Part shown: in pieces, positions 51,847 to 62,096 of the stretch
Layout of the letters: each line of letters begins with the position of its first letter
Numbering within the stretch: the stretch's first letter is position 1
Source of the DNA: UBA6016 sp041915365
Lineage (GTDB): Bacteria; Campylobacterota; Campylobacteria; Campylobacterales; UBA6016
Direction of reading: 5' to 3'
Assembly: GCA_041915365.1 (NCBI GenBank)
Contig: JAYSBP010000013.1
Span: forward strand, 1-64,000
Length of the DNA: 64,000 nucleotides
Notes under the pieces: model-generated
The model's database searches: none
Seen by the model: the letters and a program-made list of their open reading frames with translations, nothing else
Told to the model about the DNA's origin: nothing
Position numbers and translations under genes: made by a program

Positions 51847-54645
51847 TTAAATTCTAAGCAATTCCAGCCGCTCGCCTTTGTTTAACGCAAGATATGTCTC
51901 GGTTTCAAGAGAGAGTATCTCGGAAACTATTTTTGCGTAATTTTGGAGCTGTTTTTTGTAAACCTCTTTTGCCTCGTGCGAACTTTTGAAGTCTATAAGG
52001 ACAGCTTTGTTGTCGCAGACTGCCAAAAAGTCTATACGGTATAAGCGAGAGCCGTTTTTGTCAGGGGTGCAAACACTTATCTCTTTGTATATTTTTGCAG
52101 TTTTGTCGATTGAGATAGCCGACATATCAAATCCGTACGCCAAAGAGACAATATCATCTATAGCAGAGCCTAGCAAAAGACCGTATTTGTTTTGGATATA
52201 CGTCTTTGTCTCAGCTGCCCCGACCCTCTCTCCAGATAGCTCAAAATAAGCGTGCAAAGCAAGGCCTCTGTTGATTGCCGCATAATCCCCAGGTTTGTAC
52301 ACCGTCTCTTTTGCAAAGTCCTCTTGCTTGCCGAGCCTTGATTTTAGCTTGTTGCCCTTATACACTCTTTTGCTTGGTTGTTCATCAGCTTTTTCCTCGC
52401 AAAAGAGTTTTTCGCCTACGATACCGTCCTTGACAAATAGTCCGGATAGTTTGGAATTGCCCTCGCTTTTTCGCACTACGCACATACCTTTTTTTGCCCT
52501 AGTCATGGCTACATAATTAGCGTTTAGTAGGTCTCTATCCTCCATCTCGCTCTCAGCATCCATTGCGCTTTTGACGGCCGGAAGCATTGCCGCCATACTC
52601 TTGCCCGTCACCACAAGCTCTTGAAGCACAAAGTCTTTATGTATTTGCAGTATCGGTCGCCCTCTTGCCGTATCTTTTTTCTTTAGCGTATCACAGAGTA
52701 TGCAGTAGTCAAACTCCAACCCTTTTGACTTGTGAACGCTCATTAGCGTGACACCCGGTTGTCTTATCGAGATTTTTTTCTCATTTTGAGCTATTTTTGA
52801 AGTAAAAAACGTATGAATATCGGCAAAACCCATCGCAAGCTCTATCAGTTTTACCGTATTCGGATTTGCCAGCCCAAACGAATCCACAACGGAAAATACG
52901 ATGCTCGGCGGCGACATATCAGCCCTAAGCGTCGATACCGCACGCTCAAACTCCTCATCGCCAGCGCCGACGATAGACAAAAACGCAAGTTTTTGAACTC
53001 TAGCGTCCAACCCTAGAGATTTTAAAAGCAGATACTCCATAACGGCAAAAACAGCCCTCACGTTATCATCATCTATCAGCGCTTTTGAGCTCTCTTTTTG
53101 TGTTTTTATTCCAGCGGCCTCAAGGGCTTTTGATAGCTCCTCTATGTCGTCGTTCGTATAGCAAAGCAGAGTGATAGCCTCCTCCTTTGCCCCTAGCCCT
53201 ATATACTCAGATACTTTGCCCACTATGCTTTTTGTCATCTCATCAGGCAAGACGGATACGACCTCAGTGAAGCCAACCTCGCTGGATGCGCTTTTTTGCG
53301 CTTTGAATATATCCCCGTATGGCCTTGCAAATACAGAGTTTACAAATTCTACAGGGGTTTTTGCGCTCCTGTAATTGGTGTCCAGGTAGGCCTCTTTGTA
53401 TCTGTCTTCGGCTTTTGCTCTGATGTATCCTGTCGCATTCTCGAACATCCCAGCCGCCGCACCTCTAAAACGGTAAATAGACTGCTTGGGGTCACCAACT
53501 AGAAAAAAGCTCTTAAACTCTCCGGTACCGACACCGGAAAGTATCTCGTCAAGTAGTGGGCGAATAATACGAAACTGCAAAATACTCGTATCTTGGAACT
53601 CATCTATAAGGATATGCTCTATCTCGCCATCAAGCCTAAAATACAAAAAGTCGCTATCCAGCCGTCCCTCTTCTAGTAACTCCTTGACAATTTTTGCCAC
53701 ATCGTCAAAGCCTAGACCATTTTTTTCACGGTTTAGGCTCTCTTTTGCCCTTTTGTACCACTCAAACTCACTTAGCAAAAATGCTATCGTGTCTTTGGAG
53801 CTAGCCTCATAATAATCCGCAAGGGCGCCTTTCAAATCGGCAAACATCCCCTCGGACTCCGCCGAAGAGAGAGCCTTATAGTCTCTGTGCGCCGCTAGAT
53901 TTTCTCTCTCCGTTACCAGCTTCTCAAAGCTATTTGTTTTCAAAAACTCATTTACGCTCGTAAATTCTCTAGGCGTGAACTTTTGCGGTTTAGCTAGGCA
54001 CAAAAAAGAGTAAAACCTATTCGCCGCACTCAAAAAAGCGGCTCTAGCGGCATAAAACTCGCCCCTATCATAGCTGGCAAATCGACTCTTTATCCGCCCC
54101 AAATCACTCTCTTCTTCATATAGCGACGCAAAAAGCAAAAGCGTCTTGTCGATACTCTCGCCCCTAACATACAAATAATCTGCAAATCTCTCTTTTTGCT
54201 CCCTGTCCATAAGTTCCAAAAATCTAGCTTTCAGCTCACCGTCGCCGAGGTTCACAAGCCCGAAGTCGTGGCGGACGGAAGCATAAAAACAAAACTTACG
54301 GAGTATCTGATGGACGAAACTATCGATAGTCGAAATCTTGTTGTTAGACGATAGATAAAGGGCTAGTATGGATTTTGCTTTTTGGCGTATATCCTTGTCA
54401 TACACCTGCCTAATCGCACACATCAGGGCGTCATCGTCCGCTATCTCGCCGCTACTGAGCCGCATCAGGGTCTGGGCTATACGCTCTTTCATCTCCTTTG
54501 CCGCTTTTTTGGTGAAGGTCACGGCTAGGATTTTGGACGGATGAGCACCTAGAAACAGCAGGGATAGGTATCTAAGCGTCAACTGATAGGTCTTGCCGCT
54601 TCCGGCGCTTGCGTTGATGGCTAGAATGTTTTGGAAGTTATTCAT
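51847..54645 (-). CDS. addA: AddA/RecB-like helicase-nuclease
   Basis: 932 residues. UvrD-type helicase: Walker A ASAGSGKTYQLTLRYL, motif Ia VTFTKKAAKEMKERI, motif II LIDEFQDTSILQF, motif III FFLVGDPKQSIYRFRG and motif V GVTLMSVHKSKGLEF. The C-terminal PD-(D/E)XK nuclease has YRIDFLAVCDN, VLIDFKSS and QLQNYA. It resects double-strand breaks with AddB. ATG 54645 follows GGGAGG and overlaps addB by eight bases; a start 32 codons earlier lies inside addB and is rejected. Somewhat short compared with Gram-positive AddA (about 1200). Confidence 0.9.
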   Translation of the reverse strand: MNNFQNILAINASAGSGKTYQLTLRYLSLLFLGAHPSKILAVTFTKKAAKEMKERIAQTLMRLSSGEIADDDALMCAIRQVYDKDIRQKAKSILALYLSSNNKISTIDSFVHQILRKFCFYASVRHDFGLVNLGDGELKARFLELMDREQKERFADYLYVRGESIDKTLLLFASLYEEESDLGRIKSRFASYDRGEFYAARAAFLSAANRFYSFLCLAKPQKFTPREFTSVNEFLKTNSFEKLVTERENLAAHRDYKALSSAESEGMFADLKGALADYYEASSKDTIAFLLSEFEWYKRAKESLNREKNGLGFDDVAKIVKELLEEGRLDSDFLYFRLDGEIEHILIDEFQDTSILQFRIIRPLLDEILSGVGTGEFKSFFLVGDPKQSIYRFRGAAAGMFENATGYIRAKAEDRYKEAYLDTNYRSAKTPVEFVNSVFARPYGDIFKAQKSASSEVGFTEVVSVLPDEMTKSIVGKVSEYIGLGAKEEAITLLCYTNDDIEELSKALEAAGIKTQKESSKALIDDDNVRAVFAVMEYLLLKSLGLDARVQKLAFLSIVGAGDEEFERAVSTLRADMSPPSIVFSVVDSFGLANPNTVKLIELAMGFADIHTFFTSKIAQNEKKISIRQPGVTLMSVHKSKGLEFDYCILCDTLKKKDTARGRPILQIHKDFVLQELVVTGKSMAAMLPAVKSAMDAESEMEDRDLLNANYVAMTRAKKGMCVVRKSEGNSKLSGLFVKDGIVGEKLFCEEKADEQPSKRVYKGNKLKSRLGKQEDFAKETVYKPGDYAAINRGLALHAYFELSGERVGAAETKTYIQNKYGLLLGSAIDDIVSLAYGFDMSAISIDKTAKIYKEISVCTPDKNGSRLYRIDFLAVCDNKAVLIDFKSSHEAKEVYKKQLQNYAKIVSEILSLETETYLALNKGERLELLRI

Positions 54646-57058
54646 CGATACCCTCCCCATCTTCTTCTGTCTGCGTATGCACCCCACATATATCGGCAAA
54701 ATCGCAGTATCTACAATTCTTTTTGTCGCTCGTGCCCGCAAATGTCAAATTTGACAAAAAGCGTTCAATATGGCGTGGAAGCATTGAGAGTTTTGTTTCG
54801 ATGCTTCCCTCATCCACAAGAGAACCTCGAAGTACATCATAGTAGGACGCCCTGCTTATCTCAAAACCTTTTTTGAGCAGTAGTGCGGCGTATATTGCTA
54901 GTTGGTATTTTTTGGAGTTTGCGGCCGATTTTTCACTCTCGGCTTTTATCTGGGTTTTTGTCGTCTTGTAGTCTATCAGGGCATATCCATCACCGTATTC
55001 GTCTATCCTGTCTATCCGCCCCTCGAAAGAGACCCCCTCAATCTCCCCTTTTATCTCCATCTCAACGGCAAATACATTGCGTCCGCTTTTTTCTCTTTTT
55101 ATCTCCTCATCAAAAAACTTATCCATTTGACGAAACGCAAACAAAAATTCAAAATTATCCTCGAGATTCGGCGAAGCTCTTAGCGCCTCTATCTTGACAA
55201 ACCGAGCAAGAGCGTCCGCACTCCCAAACCTATTAGCATTTTTTGGGTCAAACGCAAGCTCAAAAGCCTTGTGCAAGGCCGTACCTATCTCCTTTGCGCT
55301 CTCATCCTCGCCCTCCACTTCACTCTTGCGAAGCCCAAGTATATGCCTTAGATAAAACAGCTTGTCACATGCCAGAAAATCACAAAATGCACTGACGCTA
55401 ACGGCATCTTTGTTTTTTGCTATCAGGTATTGGCGGTATAGACTCAGGCTAGTGTCAAACGGTATTGGTTCAGAGTGGGCAAAAGCTTTTTTGTCAAAAT
55501 ATAGATTTTCAAGCGCATCCTCGTCGACATCCACAAACCCACTATCAATCTCAAACAAAAATGGACTCGGAGCCGCCTCATCATTCTCCACGAAGGCAAA
55601 GGCACACTCCTTAACGCTTCTCATCATCTCATAAAAATAGTGCTTTTGAAGGTTTTGCCTGTCCTCTACCGTCGGCATCCCCGTCCGTTCCTTGATTTTT
55701 GTATTCAAGAACAAATCTTTGTCTATTTTTTTTGGGAAAAACTCTTCGTTCATATCTATGGCTACCACGGCGTCAAGCTCCGCTCCTCGGCTCTCCAATA
55801 CCCCTATCACCTTGACCCGTCCACCGCCAATGTCTGATATTTTTTCGGTTGCGATGGACGAGGCAAATATTCTGCCGACTTCCACGCTTCTCATCTTCTC
55901 ATACGCAAAAGACTCTTTACCGAAAGCATAAAGCGCCCGCCTCATTATCTCCTTGTGCGCATCATAAGCCGTACCTTCCCAGAGCGAATGGCTCAAAAAA
56001 GCCTCCATGCTAGCGGCAAAACCTTCAAGGCCGCCATGCTCATAAAGTCCGTCAAATGCGTCACAAAGTACGATTAACGACATAGACTCCAGCTTTTGGT
56101 AGACATTTTCGCCGTACGCATAGGCTAGTAGCGTATCGAGGGCGGCATATATTTTTGTATTTGCAAGCGGCTCGCCAAAAGCAAAATTCAGATTACCATA
56201 CCTATCAAAAAGTCGAAGTATCGGCGCATATCCCTCATCCGGCAAGACAATAGCTATCCGCTCAGGCTCATATCCGGCTTCCACAAAATCAGCCACCTTA
56301 CTCAGGGCAAAGGCCGCCTCATAAGCTCTGTTTTTGAGTCTATATGCCGCACTCTTTGAAATATCCGCTTCCAAAGGCTCTGCCGATATAAGCTTCTTGG
56401 CGGATACGTCTATATACAACCTCCCCGTTGCGTCGCCGACGTCGATACTTATCTGCTCAAATTTTTTTGCCATTTTTTTGTTGTATTTATCAAGTGTAAA
56501 AAACAGCTTGAGCGGAGCGAAAGAGCCAACCCTATCCAAAATGCCAAGCTCGTGCGCCGTGAAAAGCCCCATCGACTCAACAACTATCTCATCGAAGTTT
56601 TCAAGATATGGGGTATTAATATGCCACTCGTCGACGGATATAAAATCATACACGCCAAGCCGATTAAGCTCTTTTTTGTACTCAAAAAAGAGCTGCTCTA
56701 GGATGCCAAGATGGTCTTCAAAAGCCGCATATACATCCTCGCCCCTAATGTCTTCTATGCTTTTTTGTTCCGCTATAAGCTCATCAAAAAAGCTAAACAA
56801 AAAACCACTATTTGACAAAAAATCCAAAAAGCTACGCCCAAAGCCTAGTTTTTCGGTATCAACTCTTGAACTTACATCAGCAAGAATAGCTAGTCTGGCG
56901 GAGGCCGATATTTTTGAGCCTTTGGCAAGGGAGACCTTATCCATAAAGTCAGAAAAGCTAGAGGTGTGGACAAGTTTGTTTTGATTTTCAAACAAAAACC
57001 CCTGCACCCTCCTAGAAGTCTGGAAAACAAAAAGGGTCTTTGAGATATTGGCTTGCAT
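54638..57058 (-). CDS. addB: AddB-like nuclease subunit
   Basis: 806 residues. The N-terminal half is a helicase-like fold without a clear Walker A. The C-terminal nuclease (about 570-800) has GRIDRIDEYGDGYALIDYKTT and YQLAIYAALLL. Four cysteines of the AddB type occur: one in CDFLACDKLFYLRH and three in NCRYCDFADICG, fitting a 4Fe-4S staple around the nuclease. It pairs with the coupled addA product in recombinational repair. It begins directly after the deaminase stop. Confidence 0.85.
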   Translation of the reverse strand: MQANISKTLFVFQTSRRVQGFLFENQNKLVHTSSFSDFMDKVSLAKGSKISASARLAILADVSSRVDTEKLGFGRSFLDFLSNSGFLFSFFDELIAEQKSIEDIRGEDVYAAFEDHLGILEQLFFEYKKELNRLGVYDFISVDEWHINTPYLENFDEIVVESMGLFTAHELGILDRVGSFAPLKLFFTLDKYNKKMAKKFEQISIDVGDATGRLYIDVSAKKLISAEPLEADISKSAAYRLKNRAYEAAFALSKVADFVEAGYEPERIAIVLPDEGYAPILRLFDRYGNLNFAFGEPLANTKIYAALDTLLAYAYGENVYQKLESMSLIVLCDAFDGLYEHGGLEGFAASMEAFLSHSLWEGTAYDAHKEIMRRALYAFGKESFAYEKMRSVEVGRIFASSIATEKISDIGGGRVKVIGVLESRGAELDAVVAIDMNEEFFPKKIDKDLFLNTKIKERTGMPTVEDRQNLQKHYFYEMMRSVKECAFAFVENDEAAPSPFLFEIDSGFVDVDEDALENLYFDKKAFAHSEPIPFDTSLSLYRQYLIAKNKDAVSVSAFCDFLACDKLFYLRHILGLRKSEVEGEDESAKEIGTALHKAFELAFDPKNANRFGSADALARFVKIEALRASPNLEDNFEFLFAFRQMDKFFDEEIKREKSGRNVFAVEMEIKGEIEGVSFEGRIDRIDEYGDGYALIDYKTTKTQIKAESEKSAANSKKYQLAIYAALLLKKGFEISRASYYDVLRGSLVDEGSIETKLSMLPRHIERFLSNLTFAGTSDKKNCRYCDFADICGVHTQTEEDGEGIDE

Positions 57059-57544
57059 CTAATACTCTCTCCTATCTACCTTGTGCTTCCAAATTTCAAA
57101 CGGTTTAAGGCACTTGTCTCTTTCGCATTGTATTAGCGTTAGGTTTGTGATTTTGTCTATGTTTAGCTCTTCGTAAAATATCTCATCACGAAAGCCGGCC
57201 GTATCTGCATCTTTTGCGGTAGCTCCATAATAAACTACTTTTATGTTTGCCCACTTGATAGCGGCAAGGCACATCGGACACGGCATGCAAGAGGTATATA
57301 AGACGCAATCCGACAAATCAAAGTTTTTTAGTTTTTTTGATGCTTTTCTGATAGCATTTATCTCTGCGTGCATTGTAGGATCAAAGCTTTTTAATACCTC
57401 ATTTGATGCTTTTGATATTATCTTACCGTCTTTTGTTATCACCGCACCGAAGGGCCCTCCCTTGTTCGCTAGCACCCCTTTTGCGGCCTCGTCTGCAGCC
57501 AGCACCATCATTGCAACGTCAGCAGGCTGGCAACACGATTTCAA
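57059..57544 (-). CDS. Guanine-deaminase-like nucleoside deaminase
   Basis: 161 residues, cytidine-deaminase fold. Zinc motifs: HAEINAIRKASKKL and SCMPCPMCLAAIKWA. The end (DADTAGFRDEIFYEEL) matches Bacillus GuaD rather than tRNA deaminase TadA. It would convert guanine to xanthine. It starts at TTG 57544, six bases after AAGGGG, inside the end of the kinase gene (26-base overlap). The ATG pair at 57511 is possible but has no ribosome site. addB follows with no gap. Other base or nucleoside substrates are possible. Confidence 0.8.
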   Translation of the reverse strand: MKSCCQPADVAMMVLAADEAAKGVLANKGGPFGAVITKDGKIISKASNEVLKSFDPTMHAEINAIRKASKKLKNFDLSDCVLYTSCMPCPMCLAAIKWANIKVVYYGATAKDADTAGFRDEIFYEELNIDKITNLTLIQCERDKCLKPFEIWKHKVDRREY

Positions 57545-59486
57545 ATACCGCCCCTTCGTCGTTGTTGTAGGCTTTGATTTCTCCTCCGTGTTTTTTGACT
57601 ATTAGAGAGCTTAGCCATAGGCCAACCCCGCTCCCCTCATCCCCTTTTGTGCTAACCCTGTGTTCAAATAATTTTGTCGGCAGCACGCTCTCGTCTATTC
57701 CGCCACCGTTGTCGCTTATTTCTATAACAACGGATGAGCCATTTTTGTGGGCTTTTATCAATATCTCGCCGTTTCCTATTTTTGTTCTTAGGGCATCTTT
57801 GGCGTTTGATATTATGCTTAGCATGGCTTGTGAAAGCTCATTTTTATAGCCTTTTACGATTAGTCCGTCCTCAATATCTTTGATTAGCTCTATGTTGTTA
57901 TGTCGTAGCTGTTTTGCATACATAGTCTCGACCCAATCGGCGATAGCGCTTATTTTGACCTCTTCCGCCTCTCTTGAAGGCTTCATAAAATCCCTAAAAT
58001 CGTCAATCGTCTGCCCCATAAACTGAATATGCGCTCTAAAGTTCGTCGCAAACTCATTTAGCTCATCTTTGCCAAGCTCTCCATACTCTTGCTGCATACA
58101 AAGCTCGTCAACCATAATCATCAGCGACGAGAGTGGCTGTTTCCACTGGTGCGCCGTCGTATCAATCATCTCCCCCATCATCGCCATCTTGCTTTGCTGT
58201 ATCACCAAAGCCTCTTGTTCCACTCTGCGCCCAGCTTCTTTTTCAACCCTGTCTTCAAGCGTTCTATTGAGTTCCACAAGCTCTTTTGCATGAGACTCGA
58301 TTTTGTTGTTCATAGCCGAAAACAGCCCCATTATTTTCTTATCAACTAGCACACCGACAACAAAAACAACGATGGATAACAACGCAAGAAGTCCAGCCAA
58401 AATAACGGTGTCATTCATTATTTTTTGCCGAAATTCTTCTTCTCTTCTTTCTATCTCGTCGTTGATTTTTCCGGAATAAAGGCCGCTTCCTATCTTCCAT
58501 CCCCAATCGTCAACCATCTTGCAATAGGAGATATGCGGCATATCCTTATCCATTTGCACTTCGTGCCATATATATTCGACATATCCCCCGTTTTTTGATG
58601 ATTTTGCGGCTTTTAGCTGCTCTTTGATTATTTTGACACCGTTTTTGTCCGTCATATCGCCAACATATTCAGGCTTTGCTAGTTTTACACCATTGAGGAT
58701 AAGGGCATATCCGTCTTCCGTATCAACAAATATGTAGTTATTATCGAACCTAAGCATAGAGAGTGCTTCTAGCACCTCACTTTGAAGCTTTCTCGTGTAT
58801 TCATCCAAAAACACTGCGCTACCGAAATACCAGCCGTAATGCCCAAAGTCTTTCACATACGCAAGCTGTTCAAAACGCTTTTTTGGGTCTTCTCCGGCCT
58901 TTGCGTAATAATCCCGCAGATACCCCTCTTTGTATCTTTTAACGTATTCGGTTTGTTTTTTGACGGTATAGTTGCCCTCGCTATCCCTGAAATCACCTAT
59001 ATACTTGCCAACCATAGCGTTGTTTGATGGATATGTGATTGCCATATTATCGTAGCTTGTTATCCAAACGTACGATTTACCGTCGTCATATCTCATCTTC
59101 TCGAGTGCATCCACGATACGCTGTTTGATTGCGGCCTCAGACTCCTTATCTTTATATTTATCGTATATAAATTTTGCGGCGCTGTACGCCTCTTTGACTC
59201 TTGATTTTACCGTTTCTTGAAGTTTTGCATCCGACGAGTGCCTGATGCTTTGTATAAAGCTATAGGCTTGGTCTACTCTGCTTTTAAGTACGCTTTTTTG
59301 GAACTCTACATATTCTCTTTTGATTTTTGCATTTTCATCGTCGAAGGTTTTTATAGATGAGTAGTAGAAAAATCCGCTAATAACGGCAAATACGACGAAA
59401 AAAACGGCAGACATAAAGCGTATGCTAAATTTTCGTATTCCGTCTTGGTCTTGCAAAAAACCCTTAGTTATGTCGCCACCGAGCAA
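57519..59486 (-). CDS. Sensor histidine kinase with two Cache domains
   Basis: 655 residues. Membrane helix about 24-43, then a periplasmic region of about 310 residues with two Cache modules: first KSYVWITSYDNMAITYPS and FGHYGWYFGSAVF, second NNYIFVDTEDGYALI and DDWGWKIGSGLYS. A second membrane helix (AGLLALLSIVVFVVGVLV) follows, then a coiled coil. The dimerisation motif is TTAHQWKQPLSSLMI and the ATPase has IISNAKDAL, ISDNGGGI and GSGVGLWLSSLI. Tandem Cache domains usually bind small organic acids or amino acids. It starts at TTG 59486 after AAGGA. No response regulator is adjacent. Confidence 0.88.
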   Translation of the reverse strand: MLGGDITKGFLQDQDGIRKFSIRFMSAVFFVVFAVISGFFYYSSIKTFDDENAKIKREYVEFQKSVLKSRVDQAYSFIQSIRHSSDAKLQETVKSRVKEAYSAAKFIYDKYKDKESEAAIKQRIVDALEKMRYDDGKSYVWITSYDNMAITYPSNNAMVGKYIGDFRDSEGNYTVKKQTEYVKRYKEGYLRDYYAKAGEDPKKRFEQLAYVKDFGHYGWYFGSAVFLDEYTRKLQSEVLEALSMLRFDNNYIFVDTEDGYALILNGVKLAKPEYVGDMTDKNGVKIIKEQLKAAKSSKNGGYVEYIWHEVQMDKDMPHISYCKMVDDWGWKIGSGLYSGKINDEIERREEEFRQKIMNDTVILAGLLALLSIVVFVVGVLVDKKIMGLFSAMNNKIESHAKELVELNRTLEDRVEKEAGRRVEQEALVIQQSKMAMMGEMIDTTAHQWKQPLSSLMIMVDELCMQQEYGELGKDELNEFATNFRAHIQFMGQTIDDFRDFMKPSREAEEVKISAIADWVETMYAKQLRHNNIELIKDIEDGLIVKGYKNELSQAMLSIISNAKDALRTKIGNGEILIKAHKNGSSVVIEISDNGGGIDESVLPTKLFEHRVSTKGDEGSGVGLWLSSLIVKKHGGEIKAYNNDEGAVFEIVLPAC

Positions 59487-59538
59487 ACCGCTTCCTTGAT
59501 ATAATATTACTTCGTGTGACTATTGTATCAAAAAAAGC

Positions 59539-60348
59539 TCATCTTAAGGCCTCGTAAGCCTCCTTGATTTGTATAAACCTTGCGGACAGGCTTGCCCTCT
59601 CTTGTTCGCTTTTGTCTGCGTGCAAATCTGGGTGGTATTTTTTTGCCAGTTCAAAGTATCGTTTTTTTATATTTTCAGGTGTTAGCATATCTCCAAGCCC
59701 GAGCAAAGAGAGCATCTTCGCCCTCTGAGTAGCCTGCGTATCCACATAACTTGAGCCAAAAGCGCAAATATCCGCCAAAAAACGCTCGAAATCGGGCCTA
59801 GAGTAGACTATGTCATAGCTCTCCATCCCTAGAATTATCTTCTTTGAAAAAATCGATTTGATATAAAAAACACCGTTTCTGTCAAGCGAGCTTATCTTTA
59901 GCTCATACAATGTCTGATCCATCTCGCATCTGCCTTTGAGCGACGCCCTAATGTATGAAAAAAGAGGGGCTTCTCTGCCGTAGCATTTTATCGACAAAAC
60001 GCCGCTGCTAAAGTAGGCATAGGCTTTTTTGACACTTAGCATTGCTGTCTTTGAGGTTATTTGGATATTTATAGGGAGGTCACACGAGAGAAACATCGAT
60101 TCAAATAGATTTTTTCTATTTGAAGAGAGCTCTTTTGAGAGAAGATTTGCCGCCCACGTCAAAAATACTTTTCTCCTGTGCCTCTCGTTTTCTCTGGAGA
60201 AAATAAATATAGAGTGGCGCATAATCATAGCCGTGGAGAAGCTTTTTTTGACTGTGTTTCTTAGATATTCCAAAAACCTATCGTCTGCATCAAGCCTCAA
60301 AACTATAGCACTAGAAGTAATCTTGACCGAGGAAAAAGCGCCTGCCAT
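59539..60348 (-). CDS. Protein with C-terminal J domain
   Basis: 269 residues. The last 60 residues are a J domain: LTPENIKKRYFELAKKYHPD contains the HPD tripeptide that stimulates DnaK, and ARFIQIKEAYEAL closes it. The first 200 residues are not recognised: mixed alpha/beta, no signal peptide or membrane helix, several basic clusters (RHSIFIFSRENERHRRK). J domains are mostly N-terminal, so the arrangement resembles DjlA-type co-chaperones without the membrane anchor. It lies 46 bases behind the YihY gene. Confidence 0.75.
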   Translation of the reverse strand: MAGAFSSVKITSSAIVLRLDADDRFLEYLRNTVKKSFSTAMIMRHSIFIFSRENERHRRKVFLTWAANLLSKELSSNRKNLFESMFLSCDLPINIQITSKTAMLSVKKAYAYFSSGVLSIKCYGREAPLFSYIRASLKGRCEMDQTLYELKISSLDRNGVFYIKSIFSKKIILGMESYDIVYSRPDFERFLADICAFGSSYVDTQATQRAKMLSLLGLGDMLTPENIKKRYFELAKKYHPDLHADKSEQERASLSARFIQIKEAYEALR

Positions 60349-60394
60349 CCATAAAACCTCTGTTTTTGAGATATTAAAGCAAAAGATATTCCAC

Positions 60395-61162
60395 TTATTT
60401 TAGATACAGCTTGAAGGAGGCAAAAAAGATATACCAAGAGAAGTTGAGCCAAACAAAAAACAAAAATAACGTAGCAAATGGGCCGTATATAGTGCTATAA
60501 GACGCGCTAAACAAAACATAATAAACAAAAAGTTTTTTGAATATCGAAAATACAAATGCCGTCAAAAGCGAGTATTTTGCCGCTTTTTTGATGTTGTGTT
60601 TTATTGGGGATATGACGACAAACAAAAGCAGCAACGCAAGCCACATTTGGGCAACTGAAGCTACAAAAGCCGCTATCCCAAAGCCAAGGAAACCACCCAT
60701 CGCCTCAAATACGGCGCTAAGAGAGACCGAAAAAACAGCAAATCCCATAATCCCAAAGTATTTCAAGAAACGGTTAAGTCCAAATGAGACATCATCTATT
60801 CCAGCCAACTTATGTATGCAATAATCTAGCTGTTTGATAAATATAAAAACGGAGTAAAGCGCAAACACAACACCGAATATTCCTAGTTTTGAGGAGTTGT
60901 GCAAAAATACTTTAATGTGTTCTATAATAGCATCGGCGCTTCCCTCAAAAAGATTTTCATACAAAAAATCCTGAAACAAGCTAAAGTAGTCAGCAAAGAA
61001 AGAGACGTTAACCGCAATAAAAATACCAAGCATCATAAACGGTATAAAAGAAAATATGCTTATAAAACTCATAGAGCCGCTATATACGGCAATGTCCGAG
61101 CCAAAAAAAGAGAAGGCTCTGGTAAGAACCCTCTTATACCACTCTATTTGTATTTTTGCCAT
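60395..61162 (-). CDS. YihY/BrkB-family inner membrane protein
   Basis: 255 residues with about six membrane helices. SGSMSFISIFSFIPFMMLGI opens the YihY domain, GIDDVSFGLNRFLKYFGIM lies in the middle, and the end ASYSTIYGPFATLFLFFVWL matches the conserved YGxxA region. The family was once called RNase BN, wrongly; it may be a transporter or permease. ATG 61162 lies inside the end of the dehydrogenase gene (29-base overlap) and has no ribosome site, so translation may depend on that gene. Confidence 0.82.
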   Translation of the reverse strand: MAKIQIEWYKRVLTRAFSFFGSDIAVYSGSMSFISIFSFIPFMMLGIFIAVNVSFFADYFSLFQDFLYENLFEGSADAIIEHIKVFLHNSSKLGIFGVVFALYSVFIFIKQLDYCIHKLAGIDDVSFGLNRFLKYFGIMGFAVFSVSLSAVFEAMGGFLGFGIAAFVASVAQMWLALLLLFVVISPIKHNIKKAAKYSLLTAFVFSIFKKLFVYYVLFSASYSTIYGPFATLFLFFVWLNFSWYIFFASFKLYLK

Positions 61163-62096
61163 CAAAAAACGATTTTATATTTGTGGCGATACCGCCGACC
61201 AGCCTATCTCTAGCCTCTTTGCTTGCCCATGCGATATGCGGCGTAAGCGTTAGCTTTGACATATCTTTTACATCAAATAACGGCGATGACTGCGATATAG
61301 GCTCTCCGTCAAAAACATCCGTGATGTAGCCGCCTATAGTTTTGCTATTTATCGCAAGCGCAACATCGGCCTCCACAGCTATCCCGCCACGTGCAAAATT
61401 CATCAAAATAGCGGTTTGCTTCATTTTCGCAAGCTCTTTTTTGTTGATAAGATTTTTTGTTTGTTCATTCAAAGAGCAATGAATAGAAACCACGTCACTC
61501 ATATTTAATAGCTCGTCAAGCGATACTCTCTTGTATCCTCTCTTGTCATTTTTGCCGCTTGTGGAGAAATATACGACTTTCATCCCAAAACTTCTGGCTA
61601 TTTTTGCAACGCATTGCCCTATCTCACCAAAACCGATAATTCCCATGGTTTTGCCGGATAATTCACAAAATTGCGGCGCCATACAGGTAAATGTGTCGCT
61701 TTTTGCATAATTTCCTTTTTTGACATATCCATCAAAGTCAGAAATTTTTGAAACCATAAAAAACAGAGAGCTAAAAACTATCTGCGATACACTTTTTGTA
61801 GAATACCCTTTGACATTTGCAACAGCTACGCCGTGTTTTTCGCAACTTTTTAGGTCTATATTATTAACCCCTGTTGCCGCTACGCAAATCAGCTTTAGAT
61901 TTGGCAAGGCGGATATTATCTGCTCATCTATCTGCACTTTGTTTGTAATAATTATTTGGGCATCGACCGCTCTAGATACTACATCACCATTTTTGGTAAG
62001 CTCATAAACGTCTAGCTGAGTAAGCTTTTTTATTTTATCTAGCGCACTCCCGCCCAGCGTAGCATAGTCCAGCAATACCGCTTTTGGTTTTTTCAT
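61134..62096 (-). CDS. D-2-hydroxyacid dehydrogenase
   Basis: 320 residues. The NAD fold is GIIGFGEIGQCVAKIARSFG. The catalytic Arg lies in MNFARGGI, Glu in DVFDGEPIS and His in LTPHIAWAS. The N-terminal substrate domain ends with GVNNIDLKSCEKHG. Closest in style to glycerate/hydroxypyruvate dehydrogenases (HprA); phosphoglycerate is unlikely because the SerA regulatory domain is missing. Its ATG overlaps the cheB stop by four bases, so it is transcribed with chemotaxis genes without an obvious functional reason. Confidence 0.87.
   Translation of the reverse strand: MKKPKAVLLDYATLGGSALDKIKKLTQLDVYELTKNGDVVSRAVDAQIIITNKVQIDEQIISALPNLKLICVAATGVNNIDLKSCEKHGVAVANVKGYSTKSVSQIVFSSLFFMVSKISDFDGYVKKGNYAKSDTFTCMAPQFCELSGKTMGIIGFGEIGQCVAKIARSFGMKVVYFSTSGKNDKRGYKRVSLDELLNMSDVVSIHCSLNEQTKNLINKKELAKMKQTAILMNFARGGIAVEADVALAINSKTIGGYITDVFDGEPISQSSPLFDVKDMSKLTLTPHIAWASKEARDRLVGGIATNIKSFFDGKNTNRVV

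Noticed and set aside
56334..56984. 216-residue plus-strand frame opposite addB
   Set aside because: Ser/Lys-rich antisense shadow; no start signal and no domain.
57511..57544. ATG at 57511 as start of the deaminase
   Set aside because: No ribosome site; the TTG at 57544 has AAGGGG at six bases and gives the helix expected before the first motif. Not fully excluded.
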